From the NCBI RefSeq assembly GCF_026151205.1, contig NC_087074.1, forward strand, positions 19,140,740-19,204,739: 64,000 nucleotides of DNA, given 5' to 3'. Source of the DNA: Bolinopsis microptera (taxonomy: Eukaryota; Ctenophora; Tentaculata; Lobata; Bolinopsidae). The first letter of the stretch is position 1. Every line of letters starts with the position of its first letter. Under the pieces are notes generated by a model. It worked only from the letters and a program-made list of their open reading frames with translations, was not told the origin of the DNA and did no database searches. Shown here piece by piece: positions 34,801 to 44,900 of the stretch. A program made the position numbers and the translations under genes.

Positions 34801-37358
34801 TACTTATATAATAATAATAACGATTTTCTTATCTTCCACTACGATTTGCCAGTTGTAACGTTATAATTGTAGAGCCGTGTGGAGAAAAAACATATCGGAA
34901 TGATGCTATGACAAGCTGTGAGACATGTGACGCTGGATTGACACCAAACTCTAACAAAACAGCCTGTGGTAAGATAACTTTAAAGCTTATATTTAATATT
35001 ATTGTTGTGTTTTAAATTTTAATTAACTGTGCTATAGAGTATAGAATGAAAACCGAGGACATTGGTACTCACAATAACTTTTTAATAAGGTAGTCCAAAC
35101 GAATTGCTGCTTAAAGATTTCCTAATTCTTCAGAGCTATGTGCAGCTGGAAGCTACAAGAACATTGAGATGAACACATGTGAAGAATGTCCTGATAACAC
35201 GATCAGTTCAGAAGGAGCAGCCTTGTGTATAACTTGTGAACTTGGCCAGGAACGAAACTCAGGGAGAACAAAATGTGGTAAGAATTGTTAACATGAATCG
35301 AGCTGAGATGATTATTATATCTACATAGATGGGCAAAGATAGGATAAGGGTTAAGACGAGATAAGGATAAGGCGCCAGACAGGGCTTAGAATCAAGAAGG
35401 CAAATTTGTGGTACGAAAGGACAAGAACCATAAGAGTCTGGGTGGTAATAATTCTATCAAAAAACCGTGGTTGTGTGGATATTTAATTTTTCACACATTG
35501 TTTTAAATCTAATTTAATTGTAACACATCTGAAGTGTACTTATATAATAACGATTTTCTTATCTTCCACAACGATTTGCCAGTTGTAATAATATATAACG
35601 TTATAATTCCAGAGCCGTGTGGGGAAGGAACATATCGGAATGATGCTATGACAAGCTGTGAGACATGCGACGCTGGATGGACACCAAACACTAACAAAAC
35701 TGCCTGTGGTAAGATAACTTTAAATCTTATATTATTGTTATGTTTTAAATTTAATTTAACTGCGCTACAGAATGGTAAACTGTATACAGTATTTGAGACT
35801 TGGACCCCCGAGCAAACGATAGTATTATAGTTATGTTAGAGGTTGCTTGAAAGGGTTCGGGTTGGGACAGGAAAACTAAATCGCGGAAGAGACATAAGAA
35901 ACCGTCAAAATAACCCTTTTAATTGTATCACACAACCCAATTAATCAGTTCAACGTGATTTAATATGACATATCGACAGTGAGCTGTACGGGACTGAAGG
36001 CTGAGTGGATAACTGCGATCAGAACAACAACACAGTTCCCAGTAGTCCCAGGAACCGTGGTGGAAGTGAATTGTGTTCAATCCAGAGCTCTCAATAAAGG
36101 GAGCAGCGAGGTGACCTGCACCTCAGGAACGGAATTTATTTTCGATTTTAATGAACCCGAGTGTATAAATACAGGTATTGTAGAAGCAAATATGCTAAAT
36201 GACCATAGCATCACTACGAAAGGATAACTAAACTCTTTATACAGCCAGGATAGTATCATCAGAACCGACGAAAGGGGGTAAAATAATGTCGTAAGGGGGA
36301 GAGTTGGTTAATGGTTATATTACTATAGAAAACTGATTTAATTTAATCTTACAGTTGATGGGCTATGACAAATAGCTCAGATGATACTGCACTCTAACTT
36401 AGATATCTAAATAAGTATGTTTGAGTTTTCCGGGTGGAAAAGTATACCAGCAGAAACCCAGTACCCATAAGTCCCAAGAAAAGTTATCGAGGTAACCTGC
36501 TCTGAGATCTCAACACAACAGCATTTGACAAAGCAAAATAAAATTTAAAATCAATTGAAATTCAAAAATTTAACAAAGAATGCATTGTCATTATAACATA
36601 GTAAAACACTTTGTTTCATAAATATATTAAGTTTAAATTAAAACAATCGTGATCTGAGATGTACGTAGAATCTAGCTCAATGTTTCAACATAAACCCTTG
36701 ATAATTAGTCTAGCAAATATTAGAAACTAACCGCAAATCCGGTGATTTCCATTTCAAATGACAAAAACCAGAAGATCTTAATAAGGTTCAATGATAATCT
36801 ACTCCTATCTCAAGTTATTAATTAACAACCCCAGGAACGAAGACGATGCTGTATAAAGTCTATACGAATGTCGACAGAATAGAGATGAACAGGAAGAAAG
36901 AGAGAGAATATCAGCTCCAATTAATTTATGAGAATTCAAGGTTAGTAAGAAAAATGTCCACTTAAAGTTTTTTTTTCGTCTTATACTGCAACACTTCTAT
37001 TGTGCTGAATTCCTAAAATCACCATTTCAGAATACAGATTACAGAAACGAGCTTCATGGCATTGATGAGTAATGAATACCCTGAAAAAGACACATAACTC
37101 CATCACTGTGAGACATATTTGTGTTTTTAAACATTTATAAACATTATTCAATGTTAAATACATATTATTTTTAAATATGTACGTATTTAACATTAAATTA
37201 AATTCAAAATCTATTCAAAGATTTAACAAAGGTTTGATGTATTGCTATTATATCATATTATAACAACTTGTTTCAGACCCTTGCTCAGCAGGAACGAACC
37301 TTTCAACTGAAAAGAGAAAATGTGAATCCTTTGTTGACCATTTTATGAGCTGTGAGCA
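19830..37358 (+). CDS. Secreted or receptor protein with sushi-like and GCC2/GCC3-type Cys-rich modules
   Basis: Exons: 19830-19896, 22994-23117, 23247-23552, 26724-27184, 34136-34231, 34393-34536, 34873-34968, 35134-35277, 35613-35708, 35980-36174, 37277-37358. All have GT-AG borders and matching phases, giving at least 603 residues. Order: signal peptide (LIFLQIISLSLC); a six-Cys module (ESCFGAF...CFDACL...CVAV); a sushi-like segment; a 150-residue module with no family I recognise (ELNIQLTGWLP...WSTYWNRDVTKI); five GCC2/GCC3-type segments (PCGEGTYRN...CETCDAG and CEECPDNTISSEG); a second sushi-like exon; and a last exon starting DPCSAGT. That exon ends CAG/TAA or at a strong GTAAGT donor, so the 3' end is unsure. 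No membrane span was found. The 7-kb intron 27185-34135 is full of mobile elements, so the join across it is less certain. Confidence 0.6.
20330..20466 (+). repeat. Short direct repeat pair, about 48 bp
   Basis: A block reading TTCTGTCCATATGTTATGAT then CAAAGTTTTGGGGTTCATGT occurs twice about 69 bp apart, in intron 1 of the Cys-rich gene. Confidence 0.8.
21270..21840 (+). repeat. Imperfect tandem duplication, about 0.4-kb spacing
   Basis: The blocks at about 21275-21450 and 21660-21835 share GGTG(C/T)TGGAGGATA, CAGGAGTAGCATCTTAT, GATTGATATGAACTGACACA and GATGAAGCCGCAA in the same order. Non-coding, in intron 1 of the Cys-rich gene. Confidence 0.65.
22104..22263. mobile_element. 160-bp MITE-like repeat with GGGTCGACCGAG termini
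   Basis: Begins GGGTCGACCGAGGCCGAGG and ends with the inverse CTCGGTCGACCC. The interior is built of CCGAGGCCGAGG motifs. It is directly followed by about five GGCACGTAA units (22267-22335). Frames through it on both strands are artefacts of the repeat. Confidence 0.6.
22267..22335 (+). repeat. GGCACGTAA tandem repeat
   Basis: Consecutive GGCACGT(A/G)A units of 9 bp with a short interruption (TCTC), each unit holding an ACGT core. Confidence 0.85.
23790..23856. repeat. Strong short palindrome
   Basis: CGACAATTGACC copies at about 23803 and 23823 face the inverse GGTCAATTGTCG at about 23838, with C- and G-runs between them. The last two form a hairpin with 12-bp or longer arms and a very short loop. 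Intronic and non-coding. Confidence 0.75.
24327..25812 (-). pseudogene. DDX11/CHL1-type FeS helicase fragment, antisense in an intron
   Basis: Two blocks on the minus strand. Exon 25812-25714 reads QLSQFINEIKKSP...GSRTNLCINPS, the DDX11 motif Ia and first FeS-cysteine region, ending at a GTAAGT donor. Frame 25710-24327 carries CPYYSTR (FeS cysteine), VVMLPYN, the DEAH box (VVIIDEAHNL), VLAGGTMEPV, FSCGHVIPP and VPGGLVCFFPSY, then ILEQYSKRV. XPD-family helicases of this type unwind DNA in sister-chromatid cohesion. Missing: the Walker A exon upstream and the SEGINFSD and QAIGRAIRH motifs downstream. The two blocks are out of phase (no phase-0 acceptor gives a conserved join), so a frameshift or lost sequence is likely. 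It lies entirely in the 23553-26723 intron of the plus-strand gene. I call it a truncated pseudogene; a real gene with distant exons is less likely. Confidence 0.65.
25813..26723. other. Intronic stretch without recognised genes
   Basis: A minus segment at about 26089-26025 (AVNEWEKRAIDYIPG, between a TTTGCAG acceptor and a G/GTAACT donor) has coding-like borders, but I recognise no family. The 79-aa minus frame at 26211-26450 has no domain. Confidence 0.3.
27212..27960 (-). repeat. Left inverted arm of foldback element
   Basis: Carries, on the minus strand, the end of the element's ORF (27961-27698: SLNPLDYGWKL-type start missing, CXC-like Cys cluster present, EEQANFD end), then its 3' flank. 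Differs from the right arm by a single Asp/Ala change in the readable protein. Confidence 0.85.
27975..30604 (+). pseudogene. Element-encoded PIN-like nuclease/CXC-domain protein, decayed
   Basis: One protein's remains spread over successive frames: 27975-28403, 28400-28669, 28673-29260, 29254-30252 and 30233-30604. Breaks are frameshifts near 28370, 29240 and 30240 and an in-frame TAG at 28667-28669. Segment four has a PIN/FEN-like layout of acidic residues (VIFDGYEPS...KRR, ACNDADTLIAKK, KAEDTDIVCLLVHH, HSISGCDSVSGLFG). The last segment has a Cys cluster like tesmin/TSO1 CXC domains (CNCS...CSCRKYG...CGRCHGMNC). Similar large proteins of unknown function occur in repeated copies in cnidarian and arthropod genomes (recalled, not searched). 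I infer a transposon protein with nuclease and DNA-binding parts; no experiment I know of defines it. Confidence 0.6.
30342..31080 (+). repeat. Right inverted arm of foldback element
   Basis: Contains the CXC-like C-terminal coding part in the sense orientation and about 475 bp of 3' flank, including a short AT-rich palindromic part with TTTCGAAA motifs. Confidence 0.85.
31265..31700. mobile_element. Interspersed non-coding repeat with (TG/TC)n head
   Basis: Begins with a GTGTGTCTGTCTG microsatellite (31269-31311), continues through CCGAACGGTTATAC and CGGCCGCTGG motifs, and ends CGGCCGAAGGCACGGGTTAC then ACTAGT at about 31690. The complementary end ACTAGTGTAACACCCG with a CAGACAGACAGACAC tract occurs at 23566-23670, so this is a repeat family. 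Non-coding. Confidence 0.5.
32095..33500 (-). mobile_element. 5'-truncated non-LTR retrotransposon (LINE), RT domain intact
   Basis: A 447-aa minus frame (33473-32130) carries the C-terminal two thirds of a LINE ORF2 reverse transcriptase: HGFLEHKSC, VYFDFAKAFDSVNHD, GVPQGSILGPLLFVLFINDI, the catalytic YADD (VLYADDTKIW) and the thumb region with LGVDVTPKLSW. The endonuclease and the start of RT are gone. On its coding strand the 3' end runs into an AT-rich ATTATTATTATTTTTG stretch near 32112-32090. The open frame suggests a fairly recent dead-on-arrival insertion. It lies in the big intron of the Cys-rich gene. Jockey/CR1-like by motif pattern, clade not resolved. Confidence 0.85.
33880..35720 (+). 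repeat. Tandem exon-pair duplication in the Cys-rich gene, about 0.75-kb unit, 2.5 copies
   Basis: Each unit holds a 96-nt exon (PCGE.TYRN module) and, in the first two units, a 144-nt exon (CEECPDNTISSEGAA module). Introns are also nearly identical (GGGCTTAGAA.CAAGAAGG, AAAACCGTGG and GATTTTCTTATCTTCCAC recur), so the duplication is recent. The third unit lacks the second exon. All exons are phase 1 to 1, so any number of copies keeps the frame. Confidence 0.9.
36835..36940 (+). other. Exon-like segment of uncertain status
   Basis: Follows a good acceptor (ACAACCCCAG) and precedes AAG/GTTAGT, reading GTKTMLYKVYTNV then MNRKKEREYQLQLI. Its phases (in 1, out 2) do not fit the next supported exon at 37277 (phase 1), so I left it out of the gene model. 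The segment and its 3' flank recur, degraded, at about 37675-38090. Confidence 0.3.
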
Positions 37359-38095
37359 GTAAGTACAAGAAGCGGAGGATTACTCTTTTCGTCGAAATCT
37401 TTCAAAAAAACTGCTCAATAAGTATCCAATAAATTTTAACATTATAAGGCTTATATTAATAGTAATACTAAATTCATACAAAGTTACAAAAAGTCTTAAT
37501 GTCATGTATCCTGGGTTCGGACAGGAAATTACCCGCTTAAAACATTTCCATCGCGTTACATAATACTCAATAAATGTAATAGATTTGTAGTTTTGTAATT
37601 AGTTTTGAACTGTTGAAGTTTATCCAGGCCTACTATATAACAACTTAGAAAAGCAAACTTATTTGCCTTGAATGTTCAGCAGGAAGAAGAAGAGAGGATA
37701 TCAGCTTCACGTTAGTAAAAATGCCCCTTTTTAAGTGCTTTTTCGTGATATACGGCAAAACTTCTATTGTGCTGAATTCCTAAAATTCAATTGCTGTTTA
37801 ATACACACATTGCTATTATCTAACTTATGTTGAACTTGACTGTGATCAAATTTATTTTCGCATTTTGAACATGAACTGTGCTGATCACCAGAAACTACAT
37901 GTACAATACCAGAAATAATGTGTCACTCGGCAATAAAATCACCATTCAGAATACAGATTGCAGAAACGAGCTTCATGCATTGATAAGTAATGAATACCCT
38001 AAAAAAGACACATAACTCCATCACTGTGAGACATATTCATGTTTATAAACATTTATAAACATTATTCAATGATAAATACATATTATTTATAAACC
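36885..38095 (+). repeat. Local duplication, about 0.3-kb blocks
   Basis: The blocks at about 36892-37175 and 37680-38095 share AGAG(A/G)ATATCAGCT, the TTCTATTGTGCTGAATTCCT motif, GCAGAAACGAGCTTCATG..., CACATAACTCCATCACTGTG and the following ACATTTATAAACATTATTCA, with an extra 140-bp stretch in the second copy. Confidence 0.8.
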
Positions 38096-38364
38096 CCTCC
38101 TGGTTAGAATAATAAGGCGGGCGGGCGGGATAGATTCTGATAATCCCAGCTCCCGCTGTTAGTTTTTTCCAGCTTAATAAAAACCCCGTCACAGCTTCTC
38201 TAATCCCGCCCCGCTAATTTGGCTCAACAAGATCTGTTTTGTTTTGATATTCCAAGAGAATTTCATTCACGCACTGTCACGTGTTTTGATGACGTGTATC
38301 ACGTGACTAACTACTACGACGCGCACTGGTAAAAAAATGTCACGTTATGGCTTTACGTAAGAGC

Positions 38365-38511
38365 TATAAATACACTTGATTTACGTATCGCTTTAAAATG
38401 CAGGCGCTGGCAAAACCCAGAACACTGCTTACATTACTTGTACTGATGGAATCTTACATTACCTACTTGGACCAGTTCCAGAACTTGTCTCGACGGTTAC
38501 ATTTGTCCGGT
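38365..38511 (+). CDS. Possible first exon with signal peptide (orphan)
   Basis: ATG at 38398 opens MQALAKPRTLLTLLVLMES, hydrophobic enough for a signal sequence, and runs to a phase-1 donor (TTGTCCG/GTAAAT near 38511). TATAAATA at 38365-38372 is close upstream, although a start site 30 bp on would fall at the first ATG, leaving the second ATG (about 38446) as an alternative. No following exon could be found before the GGA element. It may be the start of a disrupted relative of the Cys-rich gene, or chance. Confidence 0.25.
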
Positions 38512-38941
38512 AAATTTTGTCGTAGCAATTGCTCTGTTTGATATGAGCCATGTTTATAGTCGTCTACTTTGATGAACTTCATGACACGATATCATTATTA
38601 GTTCCACCTTTTATCGCTTGCCAGGCTTAACACGACGCCCCTTATCGATAATTATTCAACGTTCTGACCGAGGAATCATGTTTAAATGGAACACCAATTT
38701 CAAATGACATAGTACCTTAGTTTTATTTATTTAGTAATATAATATACGTCCCAATTCCATTTATATTTTCCATAATGATCTCATATAGCTCATAGTTGTA
38801 TTACTTTTGGCTTTTCAGTTTTACATTACTACGTTAGTAATGACTATGATTTGTTTCAAACAGGTGCAAAATTTAAATGTGTAACTCACATCTCTCTTTC
38901 GAATAAAACATTTCAGCAAGGCCATAAAATAATACATCATA

Positions 38942-41348
38942 GGGGGGGGGGGGGGGGTGTCACGTCCGTCTATGTCGCCTATGTCCTGTCCTTTTTGGAT
39001 TCTATGAGACAACGGACGTGTTTTTTGGGACATTGGCGGACACGGACGGACATTGGCGGACTCAGACGGACATTGGCGGACACGGACGGACATTGGCGGA
39101 CTCGGACGGACATTGGCGGACTCGGACGGACATTAGCGGACCCGGGACGGACATTGGCGGACTCGAACGGACATTGGTGGACATTAGCGGACATTGGTGG
39201 ACATTAGCGGACAAACGTTTTGAGAATTTTTCGCAACTTCTATGTATTATAATTTTGTACAAAACAAACGACTTATTAATCACACTAAAGCTATTAATAG
39301 TTTTAACTTATTATATCAAATTATATAGGGACCCAGGAAAAGGCCCAGGAGGAGGAGGAGGAGGAGGACTGGGGAGGAGGAGGACTGTTGAGGACTGATG
39401 AGGAGGACTGAGGACGAGGAGGAGGAGTAGGAGGAGGACTGAGGAGGGGAGGAGGAAGAGGACTGGGGGGATCAGGAAGACCCAGGAGGAGGACCCAGGA
39501 GGAGGAGGAGGACTGAGGAGGATGACTCAGGAGGAGGAGGACTCAGGAGGACTGAGAAGGAGGAAGACTGAAGAGTACTGAAGAGTACTGAGGTCTGAGG
39601 AGGATGGCTGAGGAGGATGGCTGAGGAGGATGGCTGAGGAGGATGGCTGAGGAGGATGACTGAGGAGGATGACTGAGGAGGATGACTGAGAGGGAGGAGG
39701 AGGATTAGGAAGACCCAGGAGGAGGAGGAGGAGGAGGACCTAGAAGGAGGACCTAGGAGGAGGAGGAGGAGAACTGAGGAGGATGACTCAGGAGGAGGAG
39801 GAATCAGGAGGAGGACTGAGGAGGACTGAGAAGGAGGAGGACTGAGGAGGATGGCTGAGGAGGATGGCTGAGGAGGATGACTGAGAGGGAGGAGGAGGAG
39901 GAAGAAGAGGAGAAGGACTGAGGAGGAGAAGGAGGACCCAGGAGGAAGAGGACCCAGGAGGACCCAGGAGAAGGAGGACCCAGGAGGAGGACCCAGGAAA
40001 AGGCCCCAGGAGGAGGAGGAGGACTGGGGAGGAGGAGGACTGTTGAGGACTGATGAGGAGAACTGAGGACGAGGAGGAGGAGTAGGAGGAGGACTGAGGA
40101 GGGGAGGAGGAAGAGGACTGGGGAGGATCAGGAAGACCCAGGAGGAGGAGGAGGAGGACCCAGGAGGAGGAGGAGGAGGAGGACCCAGGAGGAGGAGGAG
40201 GACTGAGGAGGACTGAGGAGGAGGACTGACGATGACTGAGAAGGAGGAGGACTGAGGAGTACTGAGGAGGATGGCTGAGGAGGATGGCTGAGGAGGATGG
40301 CTGAGGAGGATGACTGAGGAGGATGACTGAGAGGGAGGAGGAGGAGGACTCAGGAGGAGGACTCAGGAGGAAGAGGAGGAGGAGGACTCAGGAGGAGGAC
40401 TTAGGAGAAATGAGAAGGAGGACTGAGGAGAACTGAGGAGGAGGAGGAGGAGGAGGAGGACTGAATAGGAGGAGGAGAAGGAGGGGGACTGGGAGAGGAC
40501 TGAGGAGGAGGAGGACTGATGAGAATGATGAGGAGGAGGACTGAGGAGGAGGACTGAGGACCGAGGAGGAAGAGGAGGAGGATGAAGAGGAGGAGGAGGA
40601 CCCAGGAGGAGGAGGACTGAGGAGGATGACTGAGAGGGAAGAGGAGGAGGAGGAGGACTCAGGAGGAGGAGGAGGAGGACTGAGGAAGACTGAGAAGGAG
40701 GAGGACTGAGGAGGAGGAGGAGGACTGAATAGGAGGAGGAGGAGGGGGACTGGGGTGGACTGAGGAGGATGGAGGACTGAGGAGAAGGATGAGGAGGAGG
40801 ACTGAGGAGGACTGAGGAGGAAGAGGAGGAGGATGAAGAGGAGGAGGAGGACCCAGGAGGAGGACCCAGGAGGAGGACTCAGGAGGAGGAGGAGGACTGG
40901 GGAGGAGGAGGACTGTTGAGGACTGATGAGGAGGACTGAGGACGAGGAGGAGGAGTAGGAGGAGGACTGAGGAGGGGAGGAGGAAGAGGACTGAGGAAGA
41001 TCAGGAAGACCCAGGAGGAGGAGGAGGAAGAGTAGGAGGAGGAAGCATCTAAATGTTATTTCCATTTTTGTCCGTTTTGTCCGCTCTATTTTTTGTCCGT
41101 TTTGAAAATATAGGGTACCGGACAAAAAACATGATCCCCCCATATAACAGCAAAAATTGAACATTTTATTTAGCAATTTAGGTGTCCATTAATGTCCGCT
41201 AATGTCCGTATATGTCCGTCTATGTCCGCCTATGTCCGTCTATGTCCGCCTATGTCCGCCTATGTCCGCCTATGTCCGCCTATGTCCTGTCCTTTTTGGA
41301 TTCTATGAGACAAGCGGACATAGACGGACGTGACACCCCCCTCCCCCC
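38942..41348. mobile_element. 2.4-kb GGA-repeat element with terminal inverted repeats
   Basis: Flanked on both sides by ATCATA (38936-38941 and 41349-41354), a likely 6-bp target duplication. Ends are a G-run followed by TGTCACGTCCGTCTATGTC on the left, and the inverse on the right. Both ends also hold the same CCTGTCCTTTTTGGATTCTA TGAGACAA block and tandem 10-12-bp units: GGACATTGGC(GGACTC) at 39030-39212 and ATGTCCGCCT at 41185-41288. The centre is a pure-purine GGA array. No protein is encoded, so it would be a non-autonomous DNA transposon. Confidence 0.6.
39337..41046. repeat. 1.7-kb polypurine (GGA/GACTGA) array
   Basis: One strand is nearly all purine: GAGGAGGAGGACTGAGGAGGATGGCTGAGG and variants. 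It has higher-order structure: a block starting CCCAGGAGGAGGAGGAGGAC then TGTTGAGGACTGATGAGG recurs near 39340, 40000 and 40885. The 262-aa Ser/Pro frame on the minus strand is an artefact of the repeat. Confidence 0.95.
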
Positions 41349-41398
41349 ATCATATATACTTATATATATGTATTCTACAAGATCATCTACAAGATCAT

Positions 41399-41921
41399 GC
41401 ATTCTACAAGATCATCAGTGGGCAAAAGGTTGACACGGATGATGACTCAAACTGCGTAGGACTCCACCTCCATATAGAGCATGGACTGACTCAGAAGGAA
41501 AATTTTAACAATAGTGTTTCAGTGTGTATCCTAGAAAATTCAAGTCCTAGTAGTTTAGATGTTAAGGAGCACCGATATATACATGCCTTAAATTCCCTCC
41601 GCCCCTCAGGAATGAATAGTACAAACCCTTTTAAGATTCCTTTATTGCATAATTGATTTTTATTTTGTCTGAGGGGCTTTCCATAAATTATTTTTTTAAA
41701 ATAATTGGTCCTTTTATTGATGTTTCATATTTCACGGCAGTTTCCTTTTCAGAGTTTGAGTTTATATTTTAGAAACTAACCATACTATCTTTTAGATTTA
41801 TGTCACTTATGATGGCTCCGGCTGAAAGTACTATGACTCATTTTATCTAGAAGATTGTAGTTTCATTGCTTCTGAAGTAGCTATCAGTTCGCCGGTCAAT
41901 GTTGGGTATAATACTCTTGTG
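41399..41921 (+). repeat. 5' pseudo-LTR of the Penelope-like element
   Basis: Starts GCATTCTACAAGATCATCAG and ends GGGTATAATACTCTTGTG. It is preceded by short partial copies of the first bases (ATTCTACAAGATCATCTACAAGATCAT at 41372-41398, that is a stuttered junction). Confidence 0.9.
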
Positions 41922-41950
41922 ATTTAACCGTTTTGGACAACCTGGCGCTT

Positions 41951-44900
41951 ATGGTTCTGGAGCCCGATTTTTCTCTAGACAATGGGAAGACCCAACCCAT
42001 TGTGAATCAAAATGATGAAAGCCACCTCTTAGAGAACTCTCAAACAGGAGAAAAAACAGTCTTCCAGAAACTTCAGTTGCTGAAAATGAAACTGAAATTC
42101 TTGAGAAACTGCGTGAAATTGAAACGCCCACCACCATCCCTTCGGGTTAAAGGAGCCCCTACTATCCCTGATGCATCTAAACTTAAACATTTTTCTGTAC
42201 TAGAGACACTGATGTTAGGAGAGGCCATCAACAACAAACTGAATGAAATCAAACACATGGCCTCTGTTTTTAAGGCTGGTGCACACGAAAAAATCCCGTT
42301 AGTCCCCTCTGAGGTTAAGAGAACCAAGGAGAAACACCAAAACAAACTTGATTTCTACAAACAACAAGAGGAAACTGAGTGGAAGAGGTGGCCAAGAAAA
42401 ACATTAAAAACTCTTCAACTCATTGAGGGAAATAAGAAGCGTGTGAATTTTAAGAACCGACAGCAGAAAAACAGAAGACGAACTGAGAAAGAAGCCAAAA
42501 GACTCATAAAGGACGGAAGTGTTGTCATCCTTGTGAATGAACCTGTCCCACCCGGGGCTGTGTGTGTACTTGGAAAAGGGTTGGGCTTTGTACCTACACC
42601 TTCTCTTGATGTTGAAGGAACAAGATTGGACATGCGTTTAACAACGAACAGGATCCTTCAGTCTTCAAATCAGTCACTTAACAGCAATGACCAGTTTGAA
42701 ACCCCGAATCTGCCCCAAATACCACCAAAACTCTACCAAAAATCATACTATTCATCACAGTCATCAGATGACAGTAGTGTTAATGATATTGTGAAGAGTA
42801 TGGAGGCGGACCTTGACCAGAGATTGACCATTCAGAAAACTACAAGAGGCGACACAAAGAAGAACTTGTCAAAGGAAGAGACTGAGGGCCTAAAATGGCT
42901 TGAGTGCATGAACAATGAGGGAAAACTATCCGTTGTTCAAGCTGATAAAGGAGGTGCAGTGATCATTATCAACCCAGAGACACTAAGGAAGAAGACACTT
43001 GAGAAGCTCCAAAACCCGAATATCTATACTGAACTGAAGGAAGATCTCACCCAAACATTACACCATGAGTTATTCCTCAAATGGGTTGAAGGTAAAGAGA
43101 AAGGTTTTATCCATCCGATGACTGCAAAAAGTGTCATGGGTGTTTCTGATAATGATAGCACAAAAGAGGGGAAAGATAAGACCAATGCAAAGAGCACTTC
43201 TTCACATTTCAAGCCAGGAAAAGCCTACTTTTACCCGAGTTTGAAGATCCACAAATTGAAGAGAAAAGACCTTGTGCCAGGCATAGAGCCCCCTGTGAGA
43301 CTAGTCACTGCACTACAGGAAGGAATAGCAAAAAGGAGTGATGTCTTCTTGGCCAGTGAGTACTTCAAAAATCTTGAAAAGGACTATTGCGAAGACTTAC
43401 TGACTGACTCAACGGACGCACTGAGATGGCTTAAAGTATGCAATGAAGTTGAAACAGACAAACGAGCCCTCCGAGCTTTCACTTTCGACTTCAAAGCTCT
43501 CTACGACTCATTAAACCCTGAACTTGTCAAGGAAGCCGTTCATCATGCAATGAATACCACCAGACCAGACTGGACACCAGCACTCTGTGATTGGCTGGTC
43601 GACCTCGTTGATATCAGTCTAAGATCCTCTATTGGATGCTTCGAAGACAAGTGGTACGTCCAAAAGAACGGAGTGCCTACAGGTGGAAGTCTGTGTGTGC
43701 AGTTGGCCAACATAACTGTATTTTATGTAATGAACAAATGCGTTTACAGTAACACTGACATGATGAAGAGAGTCAGGACTGTAAGACGGTACATTGACGA
43801 TGGTGCAGGTTTCTTCTACAGCACTGAAAGGAAATTTGACCAGTGGATTTCCGATGTAAACAAATCCTTGAAAGAATATGGGCTACTCATTGACGAATCC
43901 CAATGGAAGGAAGTTGGCACGCCTGTGGCTTTTCTAGATATCGAGTTTTGTTTCGACCCTGAGGGAAACTTACAAACTGACCTCCATATCAAGGAAACAG
44001 ATTCAAGGAGCTATCTACATTTTAGCAGTGCACATCCAAACCACATTTATAGTGGAATAGTTTACAGCCAGTGTATCAGACTCAGGAGAATAATCAACTC
44101 ACAAGAACGACTGGAAACCAGATTGAGTGAATTAAGCCAAGCATTCAAGGCAGCTGCTTATCCCTCAAAAATGGTGAACAACATTAGCAAAAAAGTTCTC
44201 AACTCCGAAAGAAACCTTGAACGAAGACCTCCCAAGGACAACACACTGAAGCCAGAGATCCTACCAATAAGGGTTGTCTCAACCTACGGAAGTGACTCTG
44301 ACATTGTCACCACAGTGAAAAAGTATGAGGAGAACTTAAAGAAGACCAGAAGTTTTTGTAACCTGAGTGACTCAAAACAACAGAGTAACACCCTTGAAGA
44401 AAAGAAGAATGGCAAAAAGTTCTTCCAATTTGTCAAGAAAACAGGAAGCAACCTCAAAAGCCGGTTGGTTAAGGTGAAAGAAATAGCTCTGGGGAATAAG
44501 CATGGTCAAACAAGGCCGTGTAGAAAGAAGAACTGTGCAACGTGTGAGTCTATTGATAGTGCTACACAAATCAGCATCAATGGGAAACGGGTAAAACCAG
44601 CACCAGGTACATGCATCACTTACAACATCATATATTTGATCAGATGTAAACTGTGTGGGAAACCATACGTAGGCAAATCCACCAGAATGCTACGGGTAAG
44701 GTTTGGCGAACACAGAAGAGCATTCTACAAGATCATCAGTGGGCAAAAGGTTGACACGGATGATGACTCAAACTGCGTAGGACTCCACCTCCATATAGAG
44801 CATGGACTGACTCAGAAGGAAAATTTTAACAATAGTGTTTCAGTGTGTATCCTAGAAAATTCAAGTCCTAGTAGTTTAGATGTTAAGGAGCACCGATATA

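Noticed and set aside
36835-36940. Extra exon of the Cys-rich gene
   Set aside because: Entry phase 1 and exit phase 2 break the join to the next exon at 37277; a direct join from 36174 to 37277 keeps phase.
40388-41176. 262-aa Ser/Pro/Leu-rich minus frame
   Set aside because: Complement of the GGA array; low complexity with no conserved content.
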